Counted from the first letter of the stretch, positions 47,117 to 56,487 are shown. The stretch is DNA of 64,000 bases from an uncultured Pseudomonadota bacterium (GCA_903921325.1 CAIXPL010000022.1:52467-116466); one strand, 5' to 3'. Numbers and translations are program-made. The notes: generated from the sequence alone by a model not told the origin.

Positions 47117-48010
47117 TTACCCGGGCGGCGCCGCCTGAATCAGCGTAGCGAGGGTCGCAAAATCGGTCAGTCGGCTGGTTGAGCGCCGCGCGATCAGCGC
47201 AATCGTGCGGGCCGGACTCGGCTTTGCCAGTGGCCGCGCGACCAGCGCAGGGCTTTTGGTCAGTCCGCTTTTGACTGCCATCTGCGGCACCAATCCGACA
47301 CCAAACCCGGACTCAACCATTTGCACGAGTGTGAGCAGACTGGTTGCCTCAACGCCCTGGGCGGACTTCGACGCCCCCATGCCGCAGGCATACAGAGCGT
47401 GCTCGCGCAAACAATGACCCTCTTCAAGAAGCAGCATGCGGTCGGTGAGCGCCGGTGTGATGTCAACCTGCTTTGCTCTTAGATCGGCCTCGCCCTTTCG
47501 TCCGACGATCCACAGCGTGTCCTCGAACAGATGTCGTACAAGAAGAGTGCCTGTATCAAAGGGCAATGCGATCAATGCCATGTCAAGCTGACCGGCTTCC
47601 AGGCGTGCCAGCAAGTTGATGGTGAGGTCCTCGCGGATAGCCAGGCGCAGCGCCGGATAGGTCTTTCTCAGGCTCGATAGCATGACCGGCAGGAGAAACG
47701 GTGCAATGGTGGGAATGACCCCCAGACGCAAGATGCCACTCATTGGTGCCTGCGCCTCTGCTGCAACTTCCATCAGATCGTCCGCGGCGGCCAGAATGAG
47801 GCGTGCGCGTCGCGCGATGTCCGACCCGAGCGGTGTCATCAGCACATTCTGCCGATCGCGCTCAACCAGGCGCGCACCGAGCGTGTCCTCGAGCTCTTTC
47901 AGACCGGCGCTGAGAGTCGATTGCGTGACAAAACACGCCTCCGCCGCCCGGGTGAAATTCAGCCGGTCGGCGAGGGTGACCAGATAGTGCAATTGGCGCA
48001 GCGTGACCAA
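47117..48010 (-). CDS. oxyR: OxyR, hydrogen-peroxide-sensing LysR regulator
   Basis: 297 residues from TTG 48010, with GGAG 5 bases upstream. The N-terminal helix-turn-helix is LNFTRAAEACFVTQSTLSAG. The C-terminal sensor has GHCLREHALYACG, two Cys separated by eight residues as in E. coli OxyR Cys199/Cys208, which form the peroxide-dependent disulfide. It therefore should activate peroxidase genes on oxidation. ahpC lies divergent across a 185-bp gap, the expected target arrangement. The TTG start could limit basal expression. Confidence 0.93.
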   Translation of the reverse strand: MVTLRQLHYLVTLADRLNFTRAAEACFVTQSTLSAGLKELEDTLGARLVERDRQNVLMTPLGSDIARRARLILAAADDLMEVAAEAQAPMSGILRLGVIPTIAPFLLPVMLSSLRKTYPALRLAIREDLTINLLARLEAGQLDMALIALPFDTGTLLVRHLFEDTLWIVGRKGEADLRAKQVDITPALTDRMLLLEEGHCLREHALYACGMGASKSAQGVEATSLLTLVQMVESGFGVGLVPQMAVKSGLTKSPALVARPLAKPSPARTIALIARRSTSRLTDFATLATLIQAAPPG

Positions 48011-48060
48011 GGAGACTCCAGTGCGTCGGTACTGACGTCCGACTCATTGATCGAAAAAAA

Positions 48061-48100
48061 CGATTATATGGAAAAGAATAATTCATTGGACCGATTATAG
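48061..48100. promoter_or_regulatory. AT-rich direct repeats in the oxyR-ahpC divergent region, candidate OxyR site
   Basis: CGATTATATG (48061-48070) and CGATTATAG (48092-48100) are 31 bp apart, close to three helical turns, within the only AT-rich stretch of the 185-bp gap. OxyR tetramers contact four short ATAG-like elements spaced about one helical turn, so the position and composition fit. The match to the enterobacterial consensus is loose, and the ATAG-like arms are only partial. Confidence 0.4.
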
Positions 48101-48195
48101 GTGCACGACCAGAATTGGCTCCGTCATTACCCGCTACGTGTTTCGAACGACGCAACGAACCGGTCCGAACGGACGGTCTACAAGGAGAGCAGCAA

Positions 48196-48792
48196 ATGAA
48201 TATGTCTCTGATCAATTCCCCGACCAATGCCTCGCTCATCAACACCGAGATACGGCCGTTCAGGGCCAAGGCTTATCACAACAGAACGTTCATCGATGTG
48301 ACCGAGGCGTCCCTCAAGGGCCAGTGGTCGGTGGTGTTCTTCTATCCGGCCGATTTCACCTTTGTGTGCCCGACCGAGCTGGCTGATCTGGCGGATCGAT
48401 ACGACGAATTCAAAAAGCTGGGTGTCGAGATCTATAGCGTGTCGACCGACACCCATTTCACCCACAAGGCCTGGCATGACACCTCGGAGACCATCGGCAA
48501 GATTGGCTACCCGATGGTGGGTGACCCGACTGGAACGATGACGCGCAATTTTGGCGTGATGATTGAATCCGAAGGACTCGCCGAGCGCGGCACCTTTGTG
48601 ATTGATCCTGAGGGAAAGATCCAGATCATCGAGGTGAACGCCGGTGGCATTGGTCGCGATGCCGGTGAGTTGGTGCGCAAGGTGAAAGCCGCCCAGTACG
48701 TGGCGAGTCACCCCGGCGAGGTCTGCCCCGCCAAGTGGCAGGAAGGCGAGGCCACCCTTGCTCCCTCGCTTGACCTGGTCGGCAAGATCTAA
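48196..48792 (+). CDS. ahpC: Alkyl hydroperoxide reductase subunit C (peroxiredoxin)
   Basis: 198 residues from ATG 48196, with AAGGAG 8 bases upstream; a second in-frame ATG follows at 48202. The peroxidatic Cys is in [10 protein letters not shown], near residue 57, and the resolving Cys is in GEVCPAKW near residue 176, so it is a typical 2-Cys peroxiredoxin. It reduces H2O2 and organic hydroperoxides and is recharged by AhpF. ahpF follows 136 bases downstream. OxyR lies divergent, which implies peroxide induction. Two hairpins occupy the gap between ahpC and ahpF. Confidence 0.96.
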   Translation: MNMSLINSPTNASLINTEIRPFRAKAYHNRTFIDVTEASLKGQWSVVFFYPADFTFVCPTELADLADRYDEFKKLGVEIYSVSTDTHFTHKAWHDTSETIGKIGYPMVGDPTGTMTRNFGVMIESEGLAERGTFVIDPEGKIQIIEVNAGGIGRDAGELVRKVKAAQYVASHPGEVCPAKWQEGEATLAPSLDLVGKI

Positions 48793-48813
48793 AGGCTTCA
48801 CTTCGCTCATTGC

Positions 48814-48835
48814 CCTCCTGGCTGCGCCCAGGAGG
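48814..48835 (+). terminator. First hairpin in the ahpC-ahpF gap
   Basis: CCTCCTGG (48814-48821) and CCAGGAGG (48828-48835) pair perfectly around a six-base loop, 21 bases after the ahpC stop. There is no T-run, so it is not a classic intrinsic terminator. It may protect the ahpC mRNA 3' end or slow polymerase. Its last base is shared with the next, longer hairpin. Confidence 0.5.
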
Positions 48836-48874
48836 CAGTGGCAAGCCGGGTTCTCTGCCTCGGCTTGCCACTGC
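48835..48874 (+). terminator. Strong 14-bp perfect hairpin in the ahpC-ahpF gap
   Basis: GCAGTGGCAAGCCG (48835-48848) and CGGCTTGCCACTGC (48861-48874) are exact inverted repeats around a 12-base loop. It lies 54 bases before the ahpF start. Without a T-tract it more likely acts as a processing or attenuation stem, which could give more AhpC than AhpF, as the enzyme stoichiometry needs. Confidence 0.6.
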
Positions 48875-48928
48875 CACCGCCTCAATGGCACTGCTGCTGA
48901 ACCTGTCACTTTGATCAAGGAGAACGCC

Positions 48929-50515
48929 ATGCTCGATTCGACCATCAGGTCGCAACTCAAAACCTGTCTTGAACGCGTGCAGCAACCGATCGAGCTGATC
49001 GCGACTCCGGGTGAGGGCGAGAAGTCCCTTGAGATGCTGGCGCTTTTGCGCGAGATCGCAACCCTCTCAGCGCTGGTGACCGTGCGGGTGGACGGGAGCG
49101 ACACGCGCAGTCCTTCGTTTGCCATCGGCCGCCCCGGTGAGTCCGCGCGAGTGCATTTTGCCGGCATTCCGATGGGTCATGAATTCACCTCCCTTGTGCT
49201 TGCCTTGTTGCAGGTCGGCGGCTACCCGCCCAGGGTTGAAGCCGCCCTCATCGAGCAGATTGGCGCCATTCGCGGGCCATTGCGGTTCGAGACGTATATG
49301 TCGCTCTCGTGCCATAACTGCCCGGACATGGTGCAGGCTTTCAACTTGATGGCAGTGATCAATCCGGCCATTGAGAGCGTGACCATTGACGGGGCCTTGT
49401 TTCAGTCCGAGGTGAACACTCGCGGCATCATGGCCGTCCCATCGGTGTTCGCCAATGGCGAGCCTTTCGGCCAGGGACGCATGAGCCTTGAGGAGATCGT
49501 GGCGCGACTCGATACAGGTAGTGCCGCGCGTGATGTCGAGCGGCTCAACGCCAGGGATCCCTTTGACGTGCTCATCGTGGGTGGTGGACCAGCGGGGGCC
49601 GCCGCCGCCGTTTATGCCGCACGCAAGGGCATTCGCACAGGCATCCTTGCCGAGCGCTTTGGTGGTCAGGTGCTCGATACCGTTTCTATTGAAAACCTGA
49701 TCTCGGTCCCGCATACCGAAGGGGTGAAGCTTGCCACTGCCCTCGAGCAGCACGTCAAAGCCTATGACGTTGACATCATGAATAACCAACGTGCCGAAGC
49801 ACTGGAGCCTGTCGGTACTGATGGCTTGGTGCGGGTTCGCACGGCGAGCGGCGCCCAGCTTGCTGCGCGCAGCGTCATCGTCGCCACCGGTGCGCGCTGG
49901 CGCGAAATGAATGTGCCGGGTGAGGTGCAGTACAAGACAAAAGGTGTGTGCTTCTGCCCGCACTGCGACGGGCCGCTTTTCAAGGGTAAGCGGGTGGCGG
50001 TGATTGGCGGTGGCAACTCAGGGGTTGAAGCGGCGATTGATCTGGCCGGCATTGTCAGTGAGGTGACATTGCTTGAATTCGACACTCAATTACGTGCCGA
50101 TGAAGTATTGCAGGCCACATTGCGCACACTTCCGAACGTTCGCACGATCACTCGGGCGCAAACCACTGAAGTGCTTGGTGATGGTGAGAAGGTGACAGGG
50201 CTTACCTACCGGGACCGCGTCAGCGGCGAGGTGCAGCGAATCGACCTGGAAGGCATCTTCGTGCAAATTGGATTATTGCCGAACACCGACTGGTTGAACG
50301 GTACTGTGGCACTGTCCAAACGCGGCGAGATCGACATCGACAGCCGGGGCCAGACCTCGTTACCCGGGGTTTTTGCAGCCGGCGATGCCACCACGGTGCC
50401 CTTCAAGCAAATCATCATATCGATGGGGCAGGGGGCGAGCGCAGCCCTCGGGGCGTTTGATTATCTGATCCGTGCTGCGGCACCCGCACAGGTGTCCCTG
50501 GCGCGGGCGGCCTAG
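48929..50515 (+). CDS. ahpF: Alkyl hydroperoxide reductase subunit F
   Basis: 528 residues from ATG 48929, with AAGGAG about 6 bases upstream. The N-terminal domain has two thioredoxin folds with the redox pair SLSCHNCPD (about residue 130). The FAD domain opens [21 protein letters not shown], the thioredoxin-reductase pair is CFCPHCDGP (about 345), and the NADH domain has [20 protein letters not shown] closure is at [15 protein letters not shown]. It moves electrons from NADH to AhpC. It is in an operon with ahpC, with the hairpin pair between them. Confidence 0.96.
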   Translation: MLDSTIRSQLKTCLERVQQPIELIATPGEGEKSLEMLALLREIATLSALVTVRVDGSDTRSPSFAIGRPGESARVHFAGIPMGHEFTSLVLALLQVGGYPPRVEAALIEQIGAIRGPLRFETYMSLSCHNCPDMVQAFNLMAVINPAIESVTIDGALFQSEVNTRGIMAVPSVFANGEPFGQGRMSLEEIVARLDTGSAARDVERLNARDPFDVLIVGGGPAGAAAAVYAARKGIRTGILAERFGGQVLDTVSIENLISVPHTEGVKLATALEQHVKAYDVDIMNNQRAEALEPVGTDGLVRVRTASGAQLAARSVIVATGARWREMNVPGEVQYKTKGVCFCPHCDGPLFKGKRVAVIGGGNSGVEAAIDLAGIVSEVTLLEFDTQLRADEVLQATLRTLPNVRTITRAQTTEVLGDGEKVTGLTYRDRVSGEVQRIDLEGIFVQIGLLPNTDWLNGTVALSKRGEIDIDSRGQTSLPGVFAAGDATTVPFKQIIISMGQGASAALGAFDYLIRAAAPAQVSLARAA

Positions 50516-50658
50516 TGCTCCAGATGGCTGTCGATGGGTAACCGATCACGAGTCAGTCGTGGATGGTGTGGGTGGCATCGCACAAATCCAGGGACCTGGG
50601 AAAGCAGACTCGATGGCCTGCCGGGCAAGCGGTAGATGAGCGAATCGATAGGTGTATT

Positions 50659-51876
50659 TCATAGCGAACGTGCCTGCTGTCTAAGCCAACGCTGCGTTGC
50701 CTCCTCGGGGCTCAGTGCGCTCGCCCGCTCGTAGGCAATCCTCGCTTGAGCGACATCGCCTGCCTGTGCCAGGAGCGCGGCGCGTGAAGCCCACCAGGGT
50801 TGGTGCGAGGCCACTCTGACCTGATCAATTGAGTCAAGCAATGCCAGCCCGGCGTTCGGATTATCGGTGGCGTATGCGACCGCAATAGCGTGGCCGATTT
50901 GCGCACCTATCGTCGCACTGATCTGCAAAAGGTGTTCGTAGAGTGTCACGATTTCCAGCCATCTGGGCGCGCCCTCCCTGATGCTTTGCATGTGTGCCGA
51001 CTGGATGGCCGCTTCCAACTGAAATTGTCCGACGCTGTTGAGGTGCACCGCTCTGTCAAGCGCCCGCTCGGCAAGCTCAATCTGATCGAGGTTCCATTGG
51101 GCTGGAGCCTGCTCGTACAGAGGTACAAAAACGCCATCGGCATTCACTTGCGCCCGCTTCCTCGCTTCGCACAGCAGGAGCAAAGCGCATAAGCCGTGAA
51201 CCTCGGCATCCTCTGCCAGGCTCTCACTGAGCAATTGCGCAAGGTAGATTGATTCGCTAGCCAAATCGTCGCGCGAAGGGCCGAACGCGCTATTGCCGTT
51301 GACGGTGTAGAGACCATAGATAGCTTCCAGGACTGAGTCGATTCTCGCTTTGAGATCGGCGCCTTCGGGCTCTTCAAAGGCAATGGCAGCATCCCGAATT
51401 TTCGCTTTCGCGCGTCCTAAACGCTTGCCCAAAGCCGATGGACTGATCAGGAACGCATTGGCAATGCGTGCTGCATCGATCCCAAAGACCAGTTGCAGCA
51501 TCAAGGCCGAGTGCATTGATTTGTCGATCGCAGGGTGCGCGCAAACCAGGAGCAGTCGCAATCGCTGATCGGGAATGGACCGGGCATTGACCGGGTCGAC
51601 CAGTGGTTCCTCGACGAGGGCGAGGACCTTGGGGTCTTGTTCGATACGTACCCGACGTGCCCGCATGAGAAGGTTACGCTTTGCCACTGTCAGCAACCAC
51701 GCTTCCGGTGAGTCGGGAACGCCGGTCCTTGTCCAGTGGCTGAGCGCAGCGGCAAATGCCTCCGAGAGGGCATCTTCTGCCGCACAAACATCGCGCCATT
51801 GCCAGGCCAGCCACGCAAGGAGCCTGCCGTAGCTTTCCCGCGCGGCCTTTTCTGCTGCGGCAATGGCGTGTGTCAT
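50659..51876 (-). CDS. ECF sigma factor with C-terminal extension, ECF42 group (DUF6596)
   Basis: 405 residues. Sigma region 2 is ALSEAFAAALSHWTRTGVPDSPEAWLLTVAKRNLL and region 4 is IANAFLISPSALGKRLGRAKAKI. The roughly 220-residue C-terminal extension with TPR-like alanine-rich repeats (DQVRVASHQPWWASRAALL) marks group ECF42. Such factors are encoded next to DGPF/YCII proteins and have no anti-sigma factor; the extension is believed to control activity. It follows the DGPF gene after a five-base gap, so they are co-transcribed. It directs transcription of an unidentified regulon, often including its own operon. Confidence 0.9.
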   Translation of the reverse strand: MTHAIAAAEKAARESYGRLLAWLAWQWRDVCAAEDALSEAFAAALSHWTRTGVPDSPEAWLLTVAKRNLLMRARRVRIEQDPKVLALVEEPLVDPVNARSIPDQRLRLLLVCAHPAIDKSMHSALMLQLVFGIDAARIANAFLISPSALGKRLGRAKAKIRDAAIAFEEPEGADLKARIDSVLEAIYGLYTVNGNSAFGPSRDDLASESIYLAQLLSESLAEDAEVHGLCALLLLCEARKRAQVNADGVFVPLYEQAPAQWNLDQIELAERALDRAVHLNSVGQFQLEAAIQSAHMQSIREGAPRWLEIVTLYEHLLQISATIGAQIGHAIAVAYATDNPNAGLALLDSIDQVRVASHQPWWASRAALLAQAGDVAQARIAYERASALSPEEATQRWLRQQARSL

Positions 51877-51881
51877 CTAGC

Positions 51882-52238
51882 CTACTGCTTGGGCATGTCC
51901 ATCACAGGATAAACATCAGTCGACCCTGCTTTCGAGCTTGGACTGAGTTCGGCCCACTTCAGTGCCTCATCCAGGGTCGACACTTCGATGATGACGTAAC
52001 CGCCCAGCAGATCTTTGCTCTCAGCATACGGACCGTCCTGGACCTGCCGTTTTCCATCCACGACACGCACCGAGCTACCCGCGAGCGCCTGCAAGCGATT
52101 GCCGCCGCGCATGATGCCGGCAGCGCCCATCGCGTCCAGATAATGCTGCCAGGCAGCGAGATTGGCTGGGCCTTTGACCGGATCGCTATTCATGTCATAG
52201 ACCTCGGCTGGCTGGCTATAGATCAAAACGTATTGCAT
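51882..52238 (-). CDS. DGPF/YCII-related protein, partner of ECF42 sigma factor
   Basis: 118 residues with AAGGAA about 6 bases before ATG 52238. It is a ferredoxin-like YCII fold: MQYVLIYSQPAEV at the N-terminus and DGPYAESKDLLGGYVIIE, containing the DGP(F/Y) motif with the acidic residue. It is followed within five bases by the ECF42 sigma gene. Known DGPF proteins are targets or partners of the sigma factor; their biochemical role is not clear. The divergent Bug gene begins only 21 bases away, so its promoter must overlap this coding region. Confidence 0.88.
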   Translation of the reverse strand: MQYVLIYSQPAEVYDMNSDPVKGPANLAAWQHYLDAMGAAGIMRGGNRLQALAGSSVRVVDGKRQVQDGPYAESKDLLGGYVIIEVSTLDEALKWAELSPSSKAGSTDVYPVMDMPKQ

Positions 52239-52259
52239 AGTGGTTCCTTGTGCTTAGAA

Positions 52260-53306
52260 ATGATGAACAGGATCGAGATCGTGACTGCCGCTCTCAATAC
52301 AATAGATGCACGAACCCGGGGCACTTGGACATTTGCCGAAAAAAGTTGCGGCGCTCTATTTACCGTGCTGTGGCTTTTTCAGTGCGGCGCGGCTAGCGGG
52401 CAGACGCCGGGTTACCCCGAGCGGCCGGTTCGAATCATTGTGCCGTTTCCGGCTGGCGGTGGGAGCGACTTGCTCGCGCGGCTGGTTTCGCAGGAGCTGG
52501 GTGAAGCGTTCCAGCGTCCGTTCGTGGTCGAGAATCGGGCTGGAGCTGGTGGCAATATCGGCATGGATCTGGTCGCACGTGCGGCGCCCGACGGGCTCAC
52601 GCTCGCGCTTGCCAACAACACGGTGACCATCAATCAGTCGCTGGGTCACCCGCCCTTCGATGTCGCGCGCGACTTGACTGCGGTTGTGTTGGTGGGGGCG
52701 ACGCCACCCATGATCGGGGTGGTCAGCAGTTTTGCAGCGACATCGCTGCGGCAACTGATCGTGATGGCTCGTGCTGCGCCCGGGACCATCAGCTACGCCT
52801 CGTGTGGGAGTGGCACCGCGCATCATCTGGCCGCCGAATTGTTGCAGTCGATGGCCGGCGTACGTATGGCGCATGTGCCCTATAAGGGTTGCTCGCAAGC
52901 GGTGACCGATGTGCTCAACGGTCAGGTGCCCGTTGCGTTCAGCACGGTCTCGGTGCTTGCCCCGCATGTGAAATCCGGTCGTATCCGCGGCCTCGCTACG
53001 ACCGGGCTCACCCGTGCACCATCGGTGAGCGATGTGCCGACCGTAAGTGAGTCGGGCTACCCCGGGTACGTCGTAGACACCTGGTTTGGTCTGATGGGGC
53101 CAGCCGGCCTGCCGCCTGCGGTGGTGGCGCGACTGAATGCAGAGGTCAATCGCGCGTTGGTACGACCGGAAATCATTGTGCGATTGCGCGAACAATACTT
53201 CGAGCCTATGGGCGGCACATCGGAGCATTTTGCCGAACAGGTGCGACGTGAATTGCAGACCTATGGAAAGCTGGTGCGTGAAGCCAATATTCAGGTCCAG
53301 GACTGA
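52260..53306 (+). CDS. Bug-type (TTT family) periplasmic substrate-binding receptor
   Basis: 348 residues if started at ATG 52260. GTG 52281, with AGGA 8 bases upstream, is a possible start. The leader SCGALFTVLWLFQCGAASG precedes YPERPVRIIVPFPAGGGSDLLARL. Blocks VVENRAGAGGN, MAHVPYKGCSQAVTDVL and PTVSESGYPGYVVDTWFGL are family-typical. The 21-bp spacing from the divergent DGPF/ECF42 operon means the two promoters interleave with coding sequence, so this gene may belong to the ECF42 regulon. Substrate unknown. Confidence 0.88.
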   Translation: MMNRIEIVTAALNTIDARTRGTWTFAEKSCGALFTVLWLFQCGAASGQTPGYPERPVRIIVPFPAGGGSDLLARLVSQELGEAFQRPFVVENRAGAGGNIGMDLVARAAPDGLTLALANNTVTINQSLGHPPFDVARDLTAVVLVGATPPMIGVVSSFAATSLRQLIVMARAAPGTISYASCGSGTAHHLAAELLQSMAGVRMAHVPYKGCSQAVTDVLNGQVPVAFSTVSVLAPHVKSGRIRGLATTGLTRAPSVSDVPTVSESGYPGYVVDTWFGLMGPAGLPPAVVARLNAEVNRALVRPEIIVRLREQYFEPMGGTSEHFAEQVRRELQTYGKLVREANIQVQD

Positions 53307-53536
53307 GCGGTGGTCGATCGCTTTCCCATCGTCATGGCTCCGGCTATCCCCTCGGGTACCGCCGTCATCGCGGTTAATGCACTGTTCTTGTGCAGGAAAA
53401 AATTCCTTGGCCCCACCCACTGCTCATTTGTACCATTGAATCACAGCTGTGATGTTGTCCGAGCACGCATCTTGTGAGCCCGTCGGGCGTGGCAGGTTTG
53501 CGCGAATGCCCGGCTCTATTGGGGAGATAAGCGACC

Positions 53537-53974
53537 ATGACTGAGCAAAACAATCTCGTCCTTTTAGCTTATTCCAGTGTTGCGACTCGCTACTTTGAAA
53601 GTGGCCAGCTGGTGAAACTGCTCACCGCGGCGCGAACATTCAACGAGGCGCACGGTGTAACGGGCGTACTGCTGTTCGTTGACGGAACGTTCTTTCAGAT
53701 TCTTGAAGGCGATCGTGATGCGCTGCACGCCTTGTACTCGCGCATTGAACTCGATTCGCGGCACACCAAGGTGATCAAGCTGATCGAAATGCCGATTGAG
53801 ACAAGAACCTTCGGCGATTGGTCCATGGGCTACGAGGAAGTGAGCCGTGAGGAGCTGGCACAGATTCCGGGTCTGAATGACTTTTTCGGCAGAGGAACAG
53901 CCTTCAGCGATCTGGAAGCTGGCAAGGCGAAGGCGCTTCTGCAAGCGTTTCGCGACGGTAAGTGGCGGCGCTGA
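53537..53974 (+). CDS. BLUF-domain blue-light photoreceptor, single domain
   Basis: 145 residues. The flavin-binding BLUF fold is visible: LLAYSSVATRYF with the conserved Tyr, ARTFNEAHGVTGVLLFVDGTFFQILEGDRD holding the Asn and Gln of the photocycle, and FGDWSMGYEEV with the Trp-x-Met strand. Light-driven rearrangement of the Tyr-Gln-flavin hydrogen bonds is the known mechanism. There is no output domain, as in YcgF- or PixD-like short BLUF proteins, so it must signal by protein-protein contact. GGGGAG precedes ATG 53537. It stands alone, with a 230-bp gap upstream. Confidence 0.85.
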   Translation: MTEQNNLVLLAYSSVATRYFESGQLVKLLTAARTFNEAHGVTGVLLFVDGTFFQILEGDRDALHALYSRIELDSRHTKVIKLIEMPIETRTFGDWSMGYEEVSREELAQIPGLNDFFGRGTAFSDLEAGKAKALLQAFRDGKWRR

Positions 53975-54176
53975 TCTGCTGCCCTCAGGTGCCTGATTCA
54001 TAGACGCCTGCATCTCTGGCGCAAGTCGGGGCGGCCTCATCGCCAGGCAAATCAGTGCGCGATTGGCTGGCATCAAGACGCTCGCCTGCCATGCCTGCAG
54101 AGGCGTCGCTTGCCAAGCCTACGACCGGAGCGACACGGCCAATGCCCGCATTGCCGGGTGGGGGGCAGCCAAAATG

Positions 54177-55325
54177 TCACTTCACATTGAGTCGGATCCA
54201 GCCTTCCAGCTGCTGCGCGATTTGCAAATTATTCTTCTCCAGCATCATCAAGTGCCCGTTACCCGTGATGCCCTGCTCTTCGAGTCTCCAGTAGGTCGTC
54301 GGTACGCCCGCCTGCTTGAGGAAAGCGGCAGTGCAATGGTCGTACGGGGCATGATATGAAGCTTGCGCCGTCACGAGAAGCACGGGGACATTCTGCAAGT
54401 TACCCAGCTTGCGTGCGGGTTCCTGCTGCTTCCAGCACTTGACCAGATCGTTCGCGTCGGCGCTTGCCTGTTGCTCGATTTGAATCTCTGCTGGATCATT
54501 GACTGGCGGTTCATAGCGGACTGCGATGTTGGTCAAACCCCAGGGGAGTTCACGGATCGCCTGAGTCGCGTTCTGGAACGGCGGCCCCGAGGGCTCGACT
54601 GCCACGATGCCTTTGACGAGCGCCGGTCTCGCATCAGCAATCCCCCAGGCAAACAGGCCGGCTTGGGAATGCACAAGCAAAACAGCCGGGCCGATTTTGT
54701 CCAGAAGCGCCGAGGCAGCCTTCTGAACGAGCGCTTCGCTTTGCTTGTTGTCTGCCAGCGAAGGCACAACCCCGGCATAGAACGCATCGAACACGGCGTC
54801 ACCGAGTAACCCTTTCTGCGCTCCACTGCCTGGCCATTGCGTATGCTTTTCCGCCTGGGGCCAGGCCTTGGCTTGCTCCGGGGCGGTGAACAGCCGCTGC
54901 GCCATCGGCACGGGTGTTGTGCGCATTTTGGCGCCGCCATCTATCAGCGACGATGATCGACCACGCGCGGGCTGGTCAACCATGTACACCACATAGCCCT
55001 GCTCGATGAAGTAGTCCGCCCAGCCCTTTCGTCCGTCCGGGGTAACCATCCAGTTTGTGCCAGTCTGCCCGAGACCGTGAATCAGCACCAAGGGGTATTT
55101 GCGTGTGACTTTGGCCGGCGCCCATGCCTCCACATACATTTGCCCAAACATCACTTCCGTGCCGGCGTCACCGACATATTCACCGCCGACATAGAACATC
55201 GCGTGTCGAGCAACGTTCGTGGGTGTGAACTGAGCCGGACCAAAGTCCGCATGACTCGTAGCCGGCAACCCAACCATCAAACCCGACAGCACGGCACGTA
55301 GATAACTGCGTACTCGTGATCGCAT
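54177..55325 (-). CDS. Secreted alpha/beta hydrolase (Esterase 713-like)
   Basis: 382 residues with a leader (LRAVLSGLMVGLPATSHA) for export. Nucleophile elbow LLVHSQAGLFAW (Ser) and oxyanion loop LVLIHGLGQTGTNWM are clear; the late GNGHLMMLEKNN supplies the His and closely resembles the Alcaligenes Esterase 713 C-terminus. An Asp/Glu in AVEPSGPP may be the acid residue. The function is hydrolysis of esters or related bonds in the periplasm or outside. It is monocistronic; its neighbours are the BLUF gene (convergent) and a ModA-like gene (divergent). Confidence 0.8.
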   Translation of the reverse strand: MRSRVRSYLRAVLSGLMVGLPATSHADFGPAQFTPTNVARHAMFYVGGEYVGDAGTEVMFGQMYVEAWAPAKVTRKYPLVLIHGLGQTGTNWMVTPDGRKGWADYFIEQGYVVYMVDQPARGRSSSLIDGGAKMRTTPVPMAQRLFTAPEQAKAWPQAEKHTQWPGSGAQKGLLGDAVFDAFYAGVVPSLADNKQSEALVQKAASALLDKIGPAVLLVHSQAGLFAWGIADARPALVKGIVAVEPSGPPFQNATQAIRELPWGLTNIAVRYEPPVNDPAEIQIEQQASADANDLVKCWKQQEPARKLGNLQNVPVLLVTAQASYHAPYDHCTAAFLKQAGVPTTYWRLEEQGITGNGHLMMLEKNNLQIAQQLEGWIRLNVK

Positions 55326-55473
55326 GGATTACCTCCAGATAGGTGATGTATGCATCGGGACGGGCCAGTGCTGATGAGGCAGCTCAAGGCTACGGCCCCC
55401 ATCGTCAATGCCAGCTCTTGTCCCGTGACTTACTTGCATAGTACGGTCCAAGGCGGCGGCGATGAACTTCACA

Positions 55474-55490
55474 TTTCCATCTGATGAAAA
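55474..55490. promoter_or_regulatory. Candidate IclR-type operator upstream of ModA-like gene
   Basis: TTTCCATCTGATGAAAA, arms TTTCCAT/ATGAAAA with six of seven bases symmetric around CTG. The first ten bases are identical to those of the site at 57298. It lies 125 bases before ATG 55615. The E. coli IclR operator core also uses TTTCCA arms, so assignment to the IclR regulator at 56488 is reasonable but inferred. Confidence 0.45.
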
Positions 55491-55614
55491 TCGATGGATG
55501 CGCTTGGAGAGTCGACCGACTAAGATTGCCGCGACATGGTCGGGCATCAGACCGTGAAGAATTCGGCACCCATTGCAGCCTTCCTCTAGACAAACACCTG
55601 CACGGAGATCCGTC

Positions 55615-56409
55615 ATGCATTGGCTCTTGCGTCACCTGAGACTCACCGTTGCGCTCCTCGGCGGTGTCCTGTCTGTTGGCATCAGCGCGCACGCCGATGA
55701 AATCAAAGTGCTGGCGCCCGGCCTGCTGAAAGATGCACTTGTACAAGCGGCGGCACAGTTTGCATCCGGGTCAGGGCACAAAGTCGCACTGTCCGTGGGG
55801 CCGTCCTCGGGCAACTCTCCAGCCGCGATTCCGATGCGCATCAATAGCGGCGAGTCGATTGACGTGCTGATCACGGTGAGCGCGGGGATGGACCAATTGA
55901 TCCGTGAAGGTCGATTTGTCGCCCAAGACCGCGCCGACATCGCCACATCCGGTATCGGTGTCGGCGTGAGGGCCGGGCAACCGCTGCCCAGCATCGCCAC
56001 CGTTGCGTTGTTCCGGCAAGCATTGTTGAATGCGGCATCGATTGGTTATTCCGAAGGTCCGAGCGGAGCCTACTTTTCCAACGTGTTGCTGAAACGACTG
56101 GGCATCGCGGACGAAGTGGCCAGTCGCGGGAAGCTCATAGGTGGGGATAGATTGGTCGGCGATGCGATTGCCAATGGTGAAGTTGAGCTTGGCATTCAAC
56201 AGGCCAGCGAACTGCGATTGATAAAGGGGGTGATCTATGTCGGCCCGTTGCCGGGGGAATTGCAAAGGACAACCGTGATCTCGGCGGCCGTATCAGCGCA
56301 CGCCAAGAACACCGCTGCCGCCAAGGGCTTCCTCACGTATCTCACTTCAACGGCAGGTGGGGACGCAATAAAGAACATTGGCCTGGATCTGCCGACCCGC
56401 ACACCATAG
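55615..56409 (+). CDS. ModA-like periplasmic substrate-binding protein
   Basis: 264 residues from ATG 55615, with GGAG 8 bases upstream. The signal peptide (VALLGGVLSVGISAHA) precedes DEIKVLAPGLLKDALVQAAAQF, the ModA-type lobe 1, and GPSSGNSPAAIPMRINSGESIDVLI. Two-lobed architecture and GYSEGPSGAYFSNVLLKRLGI fit the PBP_like_2 class. ModA binds molybdate; related proteins bind organic acids. No ModB/ModC genes are adjacent, so the identity of the oxyanion is unproven. A candidate IclR operator lies upstream, connecting it with the acyl-CoA operon. Confidence 0.8.
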   Translation: MHWLLRHLRLTVALLGGVLSVGISAHADEIKVLAPGLLKDALVQAAAQFASGSGHKVALSVGPSSGNSPAAIPMRINSGESIDVLITVSAGMDQLIREGRFVAQDRADIATSGIGVGVRAGQPLPSIATVALFRQALLNAASIGYSEGPSGAYFSNVLLKRLGIADEVASRGKLIGGDRLVGDAIANGEVELGIQQASELRLIKGVIYVGPLPGELQRTTVISAAVSAHAKNTAAAKGFLTYLTSTAGGDAIKNIGLDLPTRTP

Positions 56410-56487
56410 CGTCGGACTGTAGAACTCCGACTCCAGCATTTTCCACAGACTGCAAACGTAGAAGACTGTTCGGCTGTCGATCTGCGT

